A stretch of 64,000 bases of DNA from Bordetella ansorpii (GCF_900078315.1 NZ_FKBS01000029.1:917364-981363), one strand, 5' to 3'. Positions 1 through 10,633 are shown, counted from the first letter of the stretch. The notes: generated from the sequence alone by a model not told the origin. Translations and numbers: made by a program.

Positions 1-3000
1 GACGTGGGCATCCCCCAGCACCAGCGCGCCCTTGCCAGGCCTCGTGGCGCGCGTGTCGGCGGCCTCGAGATCCGCCCCGGCGGCCAGGCGCAGATCCCAA
101 CTGCTGGCGCCCGCGCCCAGCATCGGCGCCACGGCCCAGTTCGCCCCCTGATGCTCGCCCGCATCCGGACGCAGATTGATGGGCTCGCCATCGGGCAGCA
201 GCAAGCGCGTCATCGACGGAATCAGCGATCCGCGCGCCAGCGTCAGCCGGCCATCGGCCTTCAACGCGACCGGCAGGGGAACATTGCGAGGCCAGGTGAA
301 CGGGGCAAATTCCGTCAATCCGCGCACCGTGGTGCCAGCGCCCACCTTCATGCCGGAAGACAGCGTGAGGGACTGCGACAACACGGTGCCCGCGGGATAG
401 GCCACCGAACCATTGGCGGCGTAGATCGTGCCGGCCAGCACCGTGCCCGCCGGCAAGGTCATCGCACCCGCCAGCGTCATGTCCACGGGCAGCACGGTGC
501 CGTTGGGCAGCTCGGCGCCCTGCGCGGGCAAGTCGTAGTTCAACGTGCTTCCCTCAGGGAAAATCGTGCCCGTCTCGAGTTGCACGCCGTCGATGGGAAC
601 GACGACCCCGTTGCCGAATACGGTCGGCTCGGGCACGTTATCCACGATGTTTCCCTGCGTCAGGATCCAGCCGTCGTCGGCTCGCACGTTGTCCGCGCTG
701 GACGGCGGCGCGAAGCCATCGTTGATGCTGCCATTCAGCGTCAGGTCGCCACCGGCGCGCAGCACCAGCACGCCCGGCTCGCCATAGCCGCGCAGCGCGG
801 CGTTGGTGCGGTTGGCATCGGGGCCGTAACGATAGTTCGACAGGTCGAGGTCGCCCGTCAGCGTCAGGTTGCCGCTGACGCTGACTTCCACGCCAGGGCG
901 CAGGTGATAGCTGCCCAGGCCAGACAACCGGGAGGCCAACGCGGTGTTGGCCAGCGCGGCGTTCATGTAGTCCGTGTTGTCCCGGTCCGCCTTGGTGTCG
1001 AAAAACGCCTGGTCGATCAGGTACGGCCGCGTGCCGGAAACATCCGGCGCGGTGGCCTGCGTCATATCCGCATCGCCATAGGTGCGGAAGGCGTTCACGG
1101 CGATCAGCGACGCGCCCTGGATCGAAGGCGTGCCCACCTGGATGGCCGCGTCGTTCGTGCCCACGCGCCGCACGTTCAGGTCCAGCGTGCCACGCGCCAC
1201 ACCGTCGTTCAGGCCAGCCCCGGCGCCGACGTCCACCCCGGTGCCCGCGCGCAGGTCGATGGCCGCACCCGTGGCCAGCGTCAGCGTGCCGTCGCGGCTG
1301 GTCAGGTCGACGATGGCGCGGTTGGGGCTGTCGATGATCTTGCCGTAGCTGTCCACGCGCAGACCCGTGCCATGCGCGTCCAGCGTGCCGTTGACGACCA
1401 GGTCGCGGCCCGCCGCCAGGCGGATGCTGCCGACCTCCCAGCCGCTGGCGTCGATGCGGCCGTTCACGGTCAGGCTGCCGTTGTCGACGCTGATCGAGAC
1501 CTCCGACGCCCGCACCTCGTCGCCCACCACCAGGTCGCCCTGGCGGATCTGGAAACTGCGCGCGCCGGTCATCTGCGCGGCATTCAGTCGCGTATTCAGA
1601 CCCGTGAAGTCGGCCAGCGTATTGGCGCGCACCGTGATCTGGCCATTGGCGTACGGCACCACGCTGCCGCCCGTGGCGTACTGCCCCGAAGCCGCGCCCA
1701 GGAAGTCGCCATCCAGCGACACCTGCCCGCCGTCGCCCAGTGCGGTCACCGCCAACGTGCCGGCACGGTTATTGATGGCGTGCAGATCGATGAGCGAACC
1801 CGCCGCCTGCGTCACCGCGCCGTTGGTGCTGGTCAGCGTCACGTCGCCGCCCCAGCTGTATTGCGACACATCGATCAGGACGGTTTCGCGGCCTGCCATG
1901 TCGATGAGCGACTGGCTGCCCAGCGACACGCCGCCCTCGGCGGACACGGTCAGCCGGCCCGACGGCAACGCCACCGTGGTGTCCATGGAAACGGACTGCC
2001 CGGTCAGCGACAGGCGCGCGCCCAGGTCGCTCACCGCTTGCGCAGCCGCCATGCCGCCGCTGCGCGACAGCGCAATGCTGCCGCCTGCGGTAATCGCACC
2101 CACCGCCCCCGACTGGCCCGTGAGCAGCGGCGTGACGATGTTCAGCGCACCGCCCGTGCGGGTATAGCCTTGCCCGGCCACGTACTCGCCCTGCTGCCGG
2201 AACACCTGCAGCACGCCGTTTCCACCCACCGAGAACCGCTCGCTGGCGTTCAGGTTCAGTGCAGAAAATCCCAGCGAGATGCGCTCGGCCTGCAGGGTGT
2301 CGTCGGGCCGGCTGGTGGGAAGATCGCCCAGCACGATACGTTGCGCGAAGATATCCAGCGTACCCGTGCCCAGGCGGTCGGCCATGGCCGCGCCGGTGTA
2401 CGCGGGCAAGTCCACCGCGTTGACGCGCGAGGCCACGGCCCCCGCCCAGATGAACTCCCCGGTACGGATGGACGCGACGTCGCCCGCCTGCCCGTAGCCA
2501 TAGATGGCCGGCGTGCCCAGCATCAGGCTGCCCAGCGAACCCGAGGCGGACGTCGTGTCCAGCGACAGGGCGCCGTACACATTGACCGATTCGCGCGCGT
2601 TCAGCGTCAGCGACTGCAAGGCCGCGATGTTCTCGCCCGCATTGCCCGCCAGAAGGCGGTCCAGCACGGACTGGTTCATCGTCAGGCCAGAGGGCAAGGC
2701 GCCCGCGGCGGCCGCATCCGCCAGGGCCTGCGTGCCGCCCAGGTTGATCGACGATGCCGACAGCACCAGGTGCTTGGCGCCATAGCGCACGCTGTCGGCC
2801 AGCGCCAGGCTGCCGCCGGTGGCCAGGGCCAGCGTGCCATCGGTGTAGAAGGCCGTGGCGCCGGTGCAGGAGGTGTCCAGGCAATTGCCGATGGTCACCG
2901 TGTTGCCGCTGCTGGCGGGCGCAAGCACATTGATCCGGCCATTGGAGACCACCAGGACCGAGGTCGGGTTGCTGCCGTCGGTGGCGTAGGTGACGCCGCT

Positions 3001-6000
3001 GTCGCTGTCGTAGTCGGGCAGGCCGCGGCCCCGCGTGTCGATGACCGCCCCCTGCTCGACGGTGATCGCATTGCCCACGACGAAGACTTCCGTGCCGGCA
3101 AGCGTCGCGCCGCTGCGCAGGCGCACCGCACCGGTTCCGGAAATCTCTGCATAGGTGTCGCCGCTGTTCATGGCCAGCGTACCGCCGACCATCAGGCGCG
3201 GAGCATGGAAAGCATTGAGGGCATCGGCGGCGATCACGGCCGTCTTCGGGACGGAGGTTTCGGTTCCCTCATCGACATAGGCCGGCTCGATGCTGCCGCC
3301 ATAGATGTCGATCTTGGAGCCCGCCACGGCCAGCGTGCCGCTGCGGCCATCGGTATTGGCCACGGCGGCGAATCTCGCGATGCCGTCGAACGCCAGCATG
3401 GGCAGGCCCTCCTGGCGGATGACCTGGGTGTAGTTCAACGTGAGCGTGGTGGCGTCGTCGCTGACCCAGCCCCGCAGGCCGCCCAGGCGCGTACTGGCCT
3501 CGCGCAGGTAGCTGTTCAGGCCGGTTTCGTTGTAGGTGGCCAGCTTGCGCACCGTATCGGCGGGCGTCAGCAGCACTTGCGTGGGAATGCCGGCCTTGAT
3601 ATCCGTGGCGGCATAGCCCAGCGTGCCCGATGCCGCGTAAGAGCCGTCGCGCAGCGCGACCTGGCGAGATGAGCCAAGCGCCGCGCCACCCAGTTCGACG
3701 CGGAACGCGCCGGGCAGCAATGCGTAGGTGGACGGCAGCAAGGTGTAGGTGCCGGCGGGCAGGCCAGGAACGCCCTGCGCCAGCGTGATCTGCTGCCCGA
3801 TCGCGGGATCTCCGGCGCCCGCCTCGGCGGCCAGGGGTGCATAGCGCGCCGTGGCGGTGGGGACGATGGCATACACCGCATTGCCCGCATCGCTATAGGC
3901 ATAGGCCGGACTCACGCTGGCCAGCGGCGTGCTCAGCACGTCCACCGACCCGCCACGGCCGGTCACGAAACCGGCGCCGGTCAGCGTGCCGCCGCCCGAC
4001 ACGTCCAATGTGGAGCCGGCATCACCCACGATGCTGCCCGCCATCAGCGAGATGCCCAGCGCGCCTTCGCCCTTTCTGGTGTCCAGCGCCTCCCGGACCT
4101 CGTTGCCCGCGTACAGATAGCTCTGCCCGTCCACCGTGCCGCCATAAGGCATCAGCAGGCCCGCGCCGCTGACCGAGGCGATGCTGCCCGGCAGCAGCTC
4201 GATACGCTTCGTGCTTTGCACGCCGATCGTCAGCGAGCCCATCGGGGCGCGCACGATGCCGCCTTGCAGGATCTCGTCGGCCGACAGGGTCAGCCTGCCC
4301 AGGACGGACCAGGGCACGTCCGGCGTGGCGCCTTCGGCCCGGGCGATCGACAACGCGCCTCCCGCGCGGATCCGCGCGACGACGCCGGTGGCCGGATAGA
4401 TCTGCGCGGCGGTGAGGAAGAGGTCGCCCGCCGAGGCCAGCTCGGTCGTGAAGTCGCCGCCCAGGCCGTTAAGGGACGATCCGCCCAACAGGCGCAGGTC
4501 GCCCCGGCTCGAGATGTCCACGCGCTCGAAGCCGCGCCGGTCCACCAGCAGGTCGGGACCGGCTTGCCTCAGCGTCCCGCTGACGCCGAAGGCAACGCGA
4601 TCGCGCACATCGATCATGTCGGCCGAGATGGACATGACGGCGGCGCTCAGTCGCGTCGGGTCGCCCGCCTTGGCCGTGACCGTGGGCAGTATCTCGTTGT
4701 TGCTGCCCGTGGCGCCGGCTGCACGCGTAGGCGCGGCCAGGCGCACGTACGGCGCGGACAGCGCGATGCGCGACGCATCGGACGCCGAGTCGGACAGCGC
4801 ATAGGCGCCCGCATAGAGTTCAAGGCTGCGGCGCATATCCAGCGCCACATCGCCGTCGAAGGACAGGATGCCATCGGCCAGCAACGACAGACTGTCGAAG
4901 CCGCCCGCCCGCACCTGGTCCACACTGAGGCTGGCCACCCCATACCGCAATGGCTCATCGCCCGGCGAGCTGTCGCGGTAGGCTTGCGACAGGATGAACT
5001 CGCGCGGCGTGCGGATGCGGTTCTCGGCCGCCGGCAGGTTTGCCAGCAGGGGCGTTTCCAACGCCACCGCCAGCACGCCCCCTTCGGCCTGCGCGCCGCC
5101 CGACGCCGCGCGCATCGTGCCATCCAGGTACAGGCTGTATGCGGACTTCAGCACAATGGATCCGCCCGCACTGGCCGCCACTGCGGTATTGCCCGACATC
5201 GTCAGCGCGCCGGATGCTCCCGACGCATCCAGCAACGCGCCGCGGTCCACCACGATGGCCACTTGCGGGGCCTGCGCCTCGCCGGTGTCCGCCCAGTCCT
5301 GCTCACCACCGATCTGGATGCTGCCGCCATCGGGCACGACGCCGTACCAGTTGCCCTGCACGTCCTGCCGCACCTGTGCACGCGCGGCCACGTCGATCAC
5401 GGCATTGCCGCCCACATGGATGGCGCGCTGGTGCCACGCCGACAGGGTGTCGGGCCCCAGCGGCAATTCATCGATGCCGATGCGGATCGTGCCGCCCCAC
5501 GCCTGCAGCGTGCCCTCGATGTTCACGCTGGTGCCCGTGCCGCCCAGCAAGGACAGCGTTGCGCCCGGATCCACGCCGAGCACGGCCCCCTGGCCGACAG
5601 ACAGGCCGCCGCCTACCCTCAAGCGCTCGGCACGCAGCGTCAGGTCGGCGCCCTGGCGCTGCGTCAACACGCCCGCGGCAGGATCCTCGAGATAGACCGG
5701 CGGCGTCCAGACCTCCAGCGCCTGGGCCGCGCTGCCAGCCAGTTGCGCGCCCGCCGTGGGCCGATAGACAGGCATCACCGCGGCGACCCGGGCCCCACGG
5801 GCCACGCCCACGCCCAGATGGCCATTGATGTCATAGGCGGCGAAGCCGGTCTGCAAGACAGTCGAATCCAACGCCATCGGCGACTGCACCTGAACCGCCT
5901 GGCCAAGCTGCACGCCCGCCGGCAGGCGCGTACCGGATGCGTAGGTGACGGCCTGCGGCGCCACCGCGCCCGCTCGATACACCACCGGCGAGGCCTGGAT

Positions 6001-9000
6001 GGGAATGCCGTTGGGGAAGACGTCGGCGGACGGCACGTAGGACTGCATGCCCTGGCCGATGCTGCCGAAAAAGCCTGTGATGGCCGTTCCCGCGGGAATG
6101 ACCGGAATATCGCCCGTGACCTGCACGCTGACGGAGCCGCCATTGGCCAGGAAAAAGCCGTAATTGCCTCCCGAGCTGCCGGGACGCGGCGGCTGCCAGT
6201 CCGCCGCCAGCACCAGGGGTTCCGCGACCGAAGCTCGCAGACTGGCTGCGGGCATGGCGACACCCGGCAGCACCACGTCCACGGTGAACGCCGTATCGAT
6301 GGGCAGCACCGTTCCCGCTTGCAGGGTGATGTCCTGCAACGTGACCAGATCCACCGGCGCGGCTTCCCCCGCCCCCAACACGCCCGCGGTTTGCAGCAAT
6401 TCGCCGCCGATGGCGATGGACGAGCCGGACTCCAGTTGCAGCGTGCCGCCGCCCGACACGCCGTAACCGCGGATCCAGCCATCGAGGGTAAGCAGGCCGC
6501 CGGCATCGCCCAGTCCGCCCGTGTCCGCCATCAGGCTGACGTTGCCGCCCTTGCCCCCTCGCAGCTTGCCGTTGGCCAGGATGGCCCCGCCCGAGGACAC
6601 ATCCACCACGCTGCCCGCGGACAGGGTCACATCGCCCATGCCTCGCACCGCCACCGTGCCGCCGTTCAGATACGGCAAGGCGGCCCGACCCTCCTGCCGA
6701 GCCAGGCGCAGGTTGCCCCACAGGCCGCTGGCGTCCAGCATGACGTCCTGGCCGATGGTGACCGTGCCCGGCGCGACGCCGGCGGTCACGGCACGATCTT
6801 CGACGATGCTGTTCTCGCCGATCTGCTTCAGCACATTGCCCACGCGGATCGTGCCGGCGCGGGCCGTCAGGTCGGCATTGACCGTGACCGTATTGCCATA
6901 CAGCACGATCTCGCCGCCAAGCGCCGCTTCCAGCGCGCCATCGACCTGGATGCCATCGGCCGCGCCGATGCGGATCGCTCCCAGCTTGAAGCGGTTCAAC
7001 AACCCCGTGTCCAGATAGACCTGGTTCTGGCGCTCCTGGGGCAAGGCGGCAGTCAGGTCCAGCGCGTCGGCGATGGCCGATGCGTTGCCGCCCAACACCA
7101 CGTTCTGAATATCGCCCGCGCCCAGCGCATATTGCAGGCGACCGCTGTTCTTCAGGTAGTACGCTTCGTACGACCCCACCACCAGTTGCGCACCGCGCGC
7201 CACCGCGCGCTGCACCTGCAGGAAGCCGTCCACGTCGATCTGCGCGGCCTGGTCCTGGCGCGGGCCCTGATACGTATCGCCGACCAGTTCGCCTTCCAGC
7301 ACCGCATGGGCCACGTCGACCACCAGCGTGCCCGCGTCGCGGCCCACGGTGTAGCCCTGCTCGTAGCGGCGCTCCGGCGCGATCAGCGGGCTGCGGTAAT
7401 ACGTGGTGTGCCCCCAGCGCTCGTGCGTGTCCTCGTAGCCCAGGTACATGCCCTGGTACAGCAGATCGCCCGGCGCGCGCGACACTTCGTACAGGCGGTT
7501 GTCGGTGCCGCGCAGCCAGGACAGGTTCACGTAGCCGCTCTGCACGTCCAGCGTGCCGCCCGACAGGTTGATCTGCGAACCCGATTGCGTGACCAGGTCG
7601 CCATCGCCGCCGAAGCGTACCGTGCCGCCCGGCGCCAGCCACTCTCCAACCGTGCGGTTGCGCGTGCCCAGGTAGCCGCCCACCTCCAGCAGGCCGCCCG
7701 CCGTGTACCAACGATCCGACGCATAACCGCCCGTGCCGGCCGGCACGAACACCAGGTCACGCACGTCGACCCACACGTCGCTGTTGTTCAGCTTGGCGCC
7801 ATCCCGGTTGACCGAGGCGTCGCGCTGTTCATTGCCCTGGATGTTGACCGAAATGGTGTTCGAGGCCATCGCCACCTGCACGCCCAAGGCGCCCGCCACG
7901 TCGAGCCTGGCGCCGTCGCGCACCAGCGTGCGCTGCGCGGCCGACACCACGATCTGGCCGCCCGTGGCCAGCGTCATGGAATCGTTCTGGAACTCGACCG
8001 TGCCGGCGCTGGTCACTTCCACGCGCGGCTGGTAGCGGATGTCGTCGCCAGCGGCATAGGCATCGCTATTGAAAGTCGCCACCGCGGGCGCGAGCAGGCC
8101 CGCGCGCTGGCTGTCCAGCGCGGCGCCGCCATTCGCGTCGATCAGGATGGCCGAGGTCGCGCCTTCGGCCAGCGTGACCGAGGCACCCGCGCCCGCGGCC
8201 TTCAGGTGTATCGTGCCGCGCGCATCCACCGAGGTGCTGGACAGCAGCGCGCCGCGCTGCGTCACGTTGCGGCCCGCCAGCGTGACGTCGCCCGTGGCCG
8301 CCGTGATCAGGCCACTGTTCTCGACGGCGCCCGCCAGGCTGTCCGCCACGAAGACCGGCGTCACCTCATTGCCGCGCGTGGTGGACGCGGCATTGCCGTC
8401 CGTGCTCTGCCCCCGGCGAATCGTGAAGTGGTCGCCCGCGGCCAGCACCGTCTGCCCCTTGGGCGTCGTGATGGCGCCTGCGTTGGCCACTTCAGCCCCC
8501 AGCAGCAGCACATAACCGCCCCCGTCCGTGGCCGAGGATGGCGTGGCCGTACCGATCGCCGCGCCGCGCTCCACGCGGATCGCGCCCAGCGCATCGGTGA
8601 ACGTGGGGCCGCTGTCGCGGTACAGGCCGCCACTGAGGAATTGATCGTCGGTGATGCTGGCCGCCGCCGCCACCAGATTGCGCGTATCCACCTGGCTGTT
8701 CGGCCCGAACACCACGCCGTTCCGGTTCACCACCATCACGGTGCCATCGGCCTTGATGGCGCCCTGGATCTGGCTGGGCTTGGCGTCGGCGCCCACCACG
8801 CGGTTCAGCACCGCATCGGTCGATTGCTGCTGGAACTGCACCGTGGTGTTGCGGCCCACGTTGAAGGTGTCCCAGTTCAGGATGGCGCGGCTGGCCGTCT
8901 GCTTGATGTTGACCGTGTTGCCGGTCTGCTGGGCGCGCTCCGCGCCGCTCCAGGCCAGCGCATTGCCCGCGGCATCCTTGTCCCACAGGCCGCCCTTGAC

Positions 9001-9381
9001 CAGGCCGTCCGGCACATCCGACGCCGCGTCACGCGCCGCCGCCTGGGCGGCCTGCTGCGCCGCGATGGCCGACACCGTGCGGTTCACGTTGTCCAGCGAA
9101 CGCTGCAACTGCTGGCGCGATTGCGCCTGCTGCTCGGCCGTGCTGCGCGACGACGGCAGCCCTTGCTGAGCACGGCTGACGCCCGACGCCGCATGGGTCT
9201 TGCCGGCCCCCGACTGCGCGAACCAGGCGCCGCCGGCCGCCTGCGCGGTGCCGGCCAGGCCGCCTGCCATCAGCAGGACGGCCAGGGCCGATGCCAGGGG
9301 CGTCAGGCGTGGGCGGGACTCGCCGCTTCCGGGCAAGGACACGCGGGACAAAGCAATCGAAGTCGGGGCAGGCATGGACAT
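1..9381 (-). CDS. Giant filamentous-haemagglutinin-family exoprotein 1 (3' end outside window)
   Basis: The open frame runs from the ATG at 9381 to the left edge with no stop, giving 3127 residues in the window. A basic N-terminus and hydrophobic stretch (residues about 28-49, ending AQA-A) form a Sec signal peptide. A Gln/Ala-rich segment (about 80-120, containing RQQLQRSLDNVNR) precedes the haemagglutination-activity/TPS domain (about 150-290, with ILNWDTFNVG and NRNGVVFG). The remainder is repetitive beta-helix-type sequence rich in G, N, V and D. The family is secreted to the surface by a two-partner (TpsB) pore and acts in adhesion or contact; the role here is inferred. It is the last gene of an STN/sigma/FecR/exoprotein unit and is paralogous to the gene at 39072-51437. 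AGGA lies about ten bases before the ATG; a second in-frame ATG is at 9375. Long plus-strand frames over this gene are antisense shadows. Confidence 0.93.
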   Translation of the reverse strand, partial: MSMPAPTSIALSRVSLPGSGESRPRLTPLASALAVLLMAGGLAGTAQAAGGAWFAQSGAGKTHAASGVSRAQQGLPSSRSTAEQQAQSRQQLQRSLDNVNRTVSAIAAQQAAQAAARDAASDVPDGLVKGGLWDKDAAGNALAWSGAERAQQTGNTVNIKQTASRAILNWDTFNVGRNTTVQFQQQSTDAVLNRVVGADAKPSQIQGAIKADGTVMVVNRNGVVFGPNSQVDTRNLVAAAASITDDQFLSGGLYRDSGPTFTDALGAIRVERGAAIGTATPSSATDGGGYVLLLGAEVANAGAITTPKGQTVLAAGDHFTIRRGQSTDGNAASTTRGNEVTPVFVADSLAGAVENSGLITAATGDVTLAGRNVTQRGALLSSTSVDARGTIHLKAAGAGASVTLAEGATSAILIDANGGAALDSQRAGLLAPAVATFNSDAYAAGDDIRYQPRVEVTSAGTVEFQNDSMTLATGGQIVVSAAQRTLVRDGARLDVAGALGVQVAMASNTISVNIQGNEQRDASVNRDGAKLNNSDVWVDVRDLVFVPAGTGGYASDRWYTAGGLLEVGGYLGTRNRTVGEWLAPGGTVRFGGDGDLVTQSGSQINLSGGTLDVQSGYVNLSWLRGTDNRLYEVSRAPGDLLYQGMYLGYEDTHERWGHTTYYRSPLIAPERRYEQGYTVGRDAGTLVVDVAHAVLEGELVGDTYQGPRQDQAAQIDVDGFLQVQRAVARGAQLVVGSYEAYYLKNSGRLQYALGAGDIQNVVLGGNASAIADALDLTAALPQERQNQVYLDTGLLNRFKLGAIRIGAADGIQVDGALEAALGGEIVLYGNTVTVNADLTARAGTIRVGNVLKQIGENSIVEDRAVTAGVAPGTVTIGQDVMLDASGLWGNLRLARQEGRAALPYLNGGTVAVRGMGDVTLSAGSVVDVSSGGAILANGKLRGGKGGNVSLMADTGGLGDAGGLLTLDGWIRGYGVSGGGTLQLESGSSIAIGGELLQTAGVLGAGEAAPVDLVTLQDITLQAGTVLPIDTAFTVDVVLPGVAMPAASLRASVAEPLVLAADWQPPRPGSSGGNYGFFLANGGSVSVQVTGDIPVIPAGTAITGFFGSIGQGMQSYVPSADVFPNGIPIQASPVVYRAGAVAPQAVTYASGTRLPAGVQLGQAVQVQSPMALDSTVLQTGFAAYDINGHLGVGVARGARVAAVMPVYRPTAGAQLAGSAAQALEVWTPPVYLEDPAAGVLTQRQGADLTLRAERLRVGGGLSVGQGAVLGVDPGATLSLLGGTGTSVNIEGTLQAWGGTIRIGIDELPLGPDTLSAWHQRAIHVGGNAVIDVAARAQVRQDVQGNWYGVVPDGGSIQIGGEQDWADTGEAQAPQVAIVVDRGALLDASGASGALTMSGNTAVAASAGGSIVLKSAYSLYLDGTMRAASGGAQAEGGVLAVALETPLLANLPAAENRIRTPREFILSQAYRDSSPGDEPLRYGVASLSVDQVRAGGFDSLSLLADGILSFDGDVALDMRRSLELYAGAYALSDSASDASRIALSAPYVRLAAPTRAAGATGSNNEILPTVTAKAGDPTRLSAAVMSISADMIDVRDRVAFGVSGTLRQAGPDLLVDRRGFERVDISSRGDLRLLGGSSLNGLGGDFTTELASAGDLFLTAAQIYPATGVVARIRAGGALSIARAEGATPDVPWSVLGRLTLSADEILQGGIVRAPMGSLTIGVQSTKRIELLPGSIASVSGAGLLMPYGGTVDGQSYLYAGNEVREALDTRKGEGALGISLMAGSIVGDAGSTLDVSGGGTLTGAGFVTGRGGSVDVLSTPLASVSPAYAYSDAGNAVYAIVPTATARYAPLAAEAGAGDPAIGQQITLAQGVPGLPAGTYTLLPSTYALLPGAFRVELGGAALGSSRQVALRDGSYAASGTLGYAATDIKAGIPTQVLLTPADTVRKLATYNETGLNSYLREASTRLGGLRGWVSDDATTLTLNYTQVIRQEGLPMLAFDGIARFAAVANTDGRSGTLAVAGSKIDIYGGSIEPAYVDEGTETSVPKTAVIAADALNAFHAPRLMVGGTLAMNSGDTYAEISGTGAVRLRSGATLAGTEVFVVGNAITVEQGAVIDTRGRGLPDYDSDSGVTYATDGSNPTSVLVVSNGRINVLAPASSGNTVTIGNCLDTSCTGATAFYTDGTLALATGGSLALADSVRYGAKHLVLSASSINLGGTQALADAAAAGALPSGLTMNQSVLDRLLAGNAGENIAALQSLTLNARESVNVYGALSLDTTSASGSLGSLMLGTPAIYGYGQAGDVASIRTGEFIWAGAVASRVNAVDLPAYTGAAMADRLGTGTLDIFAQRIVLGDLPTSRPDDTLQAERISLGFSALNLNASERFSVGGNGVLQVFRQQGEYVAGQGYTRTGGALNIVTPLLTGQSGAVGAITAGGSIALSRSGGMAAAQAVSDLGARLSLTGQSVSMDTTVALPSGRLTVSAEGGVSLGSQSLIDMAGRETVLIDVSQYSWGGDVTLTSTNGAVTQAAGSLIDLHAINNRAGTLAVTALGDGGQVSLDGDFLGAASGQYATGGSVVPYANGQITVRANTLADFTGLNTRLNAAQMTGARSFQIRQGDLVVGDEVRASEVSISVDNGSLTVNGRIDASGWEVGSIRLAAGRDLVVNGTLDAHGTGLRVDSYGKIIDSPNRAIVDLTSRDGTLTLATGAAIDLRAGTGVDVGAGAGLNDGVARGTLDLNVRRVGTNDAAIQVGTPSIQGASLIAVNAFRTYGDADMTQATAPDVSGTRPYLIDQAFFDTKADRDNTDYMNAALANTALASRLSGLGSYHLRPGVEVSVSGNLTLTGDLDLSNYRYGPDANRTNAALRGYGEPGVLVLRAGGDLTLNGSINDGFAPPSSADNVRADDGWILTQGNIVDNVPEPTVFGNGVVVPIDGVQLETGTIFPEGSTLNYDLPAQGAELPNGTVLPVDMTLAGAMTLPAGTVLAGTIYAANGSVAYPAGTVLSQSLTLSSGMKVGAGTTVRGLTEFAPFTWPRNVPLPVALKADGRLTLARGSLIPSMTRLLLPDGEPINLRPDAGEHQGANWAVAPMLGAGASSWDLRLAAGADLEAADTRATRPGKGALVLGDAHV

Positions 9382-9456
9382 GAGACGGGAATCCTGAGCT
9401 TGGACAGAGGCGGGCCCCTCTTGCCGCCGATGCGGCCGGGCGCCCTACTGTTGTCC

Positions 9457-9516
9457 TAGTCGTCTGGGGCCTCGCGGATCGGCCATCCCGAAAGATGAAT
9501 TTTTTTTGACAACGCG
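9457..9516 (-). promoter_or_regulatory. Conserved upstream element of exoprotein 1
   Basis: Read on the minus strand, this 60-base stretch begins CGCGTTGT, continues through an A-rich run into TTCATC, and ends CGACTA. The corresponding stretch upstream of exoprotein 2 (51506-51565) has the same blocks at identical spacing, ending CGTCTA, while the sequence between is poorly conserved. It lies between the FecR stop and the exoprotein start, ending about 75 bases before the ATG. It is a candidate promoter or operator for the linked ECF sigma factor; the exact -35 and -10 cannot be assigned by eye. An eight-base A/T homopolymer (9500-9507) sits inside it. Confidence 0.5.
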
Positions 9517-9558
9517 CATAAGACGGCCCACCCATCCGTCCGAGCCGGCCACGCCCGA

Positions 9559-10536
9559 TCAGCTCAGGATGACCAGATCGCCCACGCGCCGCACGCTGGC
9601 CCCGTACAGGCGCTCGATGTGCTCGACCACCTCGTCCAGCGCCTGCACGCTGACCCGCGCGCTCAGGCGGCGGCGCGCCAGGGCGTCATTCATCAGCACC
9701 ACCCGGCCCGGCCGATAGCGGTTGATCTCGTCCACCACGTCGGACAGCGGCTGGTCGTCGAAGGCCACCATGCCCTGCCGCCAGGCCGACACCGGTGGCG
9801 CGGGCCGCACACGGTCGTCCATGCTGTTCGGGTCGTAGGTCACCTGCTGCCCCGCCACCAGCGTGATGCGGCGCGTCGGATGCCAGACTTCCGTACTGCC
9901 TTCGGTGCAGCGCACCCGCACCTGGTCGCCCGGCAGGCGGCGCACCTCGACCTCGCCGCGCGTCAGCAGCACGCGGCCCTGGCCGGCCAGCACCTCGCAG
10001 GCCGCGCCCGCCGCCGAGACGGCCGCCTCGCCCGAGACCAGCTCGAACACCGGCTGGTCGCCCTGCCCGCGCAGGGCCACGCTGGTCTGCGTATTCAGGT
10101 TCAGGCGGATGTCGTGGGCCAGCGTGAACTGGCGCTGCTCGCCGGTGGCCGTGCGGTAGTCCGACTGCCATTCCCGCCACGAGGGCCACAGGCCCAGCGG
10201 CGGACGCACCACGCCGACCACGGCCAGCGTGCCGAAGGCCGACGCCGCGGCGCCCAGGAAGACGCGCCGGTCGATGCGCCGGGGCCGTGGCCGGGCCAGT
10301 TCGGGGCGCTGCTCGGCGAAGGCTTCGGCATGGGCGCCCAGCGCCTTCCAGTCGCGGCAGGCCTGCGTCCAGGCGCGCTCGTGCTCGGCGCTTAGTCCGC
10401 GCCATTGCTTCACCCGCGCCATGTCCGCCACCGTGGGCTTGCCCGTGGCGAACTCGCGCACCCAGGCATGGGCCTGCCGCTGCAGGGCGGCCCAGTCCGG
10501 CGTACTCGGATCGGGATGGACGGGTTCGGTGTTCAT
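9559..10536 (-). CDS. FecR-family anti-sigma factor/sigma regulator 1
   Basis: A protein of 325 residues with the FecR layout. The cytoplasmic N-terminal DUF4880-like region (about 15-65) carries the W-rich helices that bind the sigma factor. One membrane segment (about 92-111) follows, then a periplasmic FecR domain (about 120-230, containing SDYRTATGEQR and LNLNTQTSVAL) and a C-terminal region (about 255-325, DEINRYRPGRVVLM). FecR proteins relay a periplasmic signal to their ECF sigma partner. Here the likely upstream partner is the STN protein at 11146-11850 rather than a TonB receptor. It lies between the sigma gene (97-base gap) and exoprotein 1, and closely resembles the FecR at 51605-52591. 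The Shine-Dalgarno before this ATG is weak. Confidence 0.93.
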   Translation of the reverse strand: MNTEPVHPDPSTPDWAALQRQAHAWVREFATGKPTVADMARVKQWRGLSAEHERAWTQACRDWKALGAHAEAFAEQRPELARPRPRRIDRRVFLGAAASAFGTLAVVGVVRPPLGLWPSWREWQSDYRTATGEQRQFTLAHDIRLNLNTQTSVALRGQGDQPVFELVSGEAAVSAAGAACEVLAGQGRVLLTRGEVEVRRLPGDQVRVRCTEGSTEVWHPTRRITLVAGQQVTYDPNSMDDRVRPAPPVSAWRQGMVAFDDQPLSDVVDEINRYRPGRVVLMNDALARRRLSARVSVQALDEVVEHIERLYGASVRRVGDLVILS

Positions 10537-10633
10537 GCGGGCTTACGGCTCGGCTTATACGGATAGACGATTGGCACCTTGCGGATCGGCCATGAAAATG
10601 GCTTGCCGACACCAATGCTTGCAAATTTTTCCA

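Noticed and set aside
4..9459. Plus-strand open frames of 1222 and 1747 codons (4-3672 and 4216-9459).
   Set aside because: They are codon-aligned antisense shadows of exoprotein 1, with arginine/histidine/alanine-rich nonsense sequence typical of GC-rich reverse complements.
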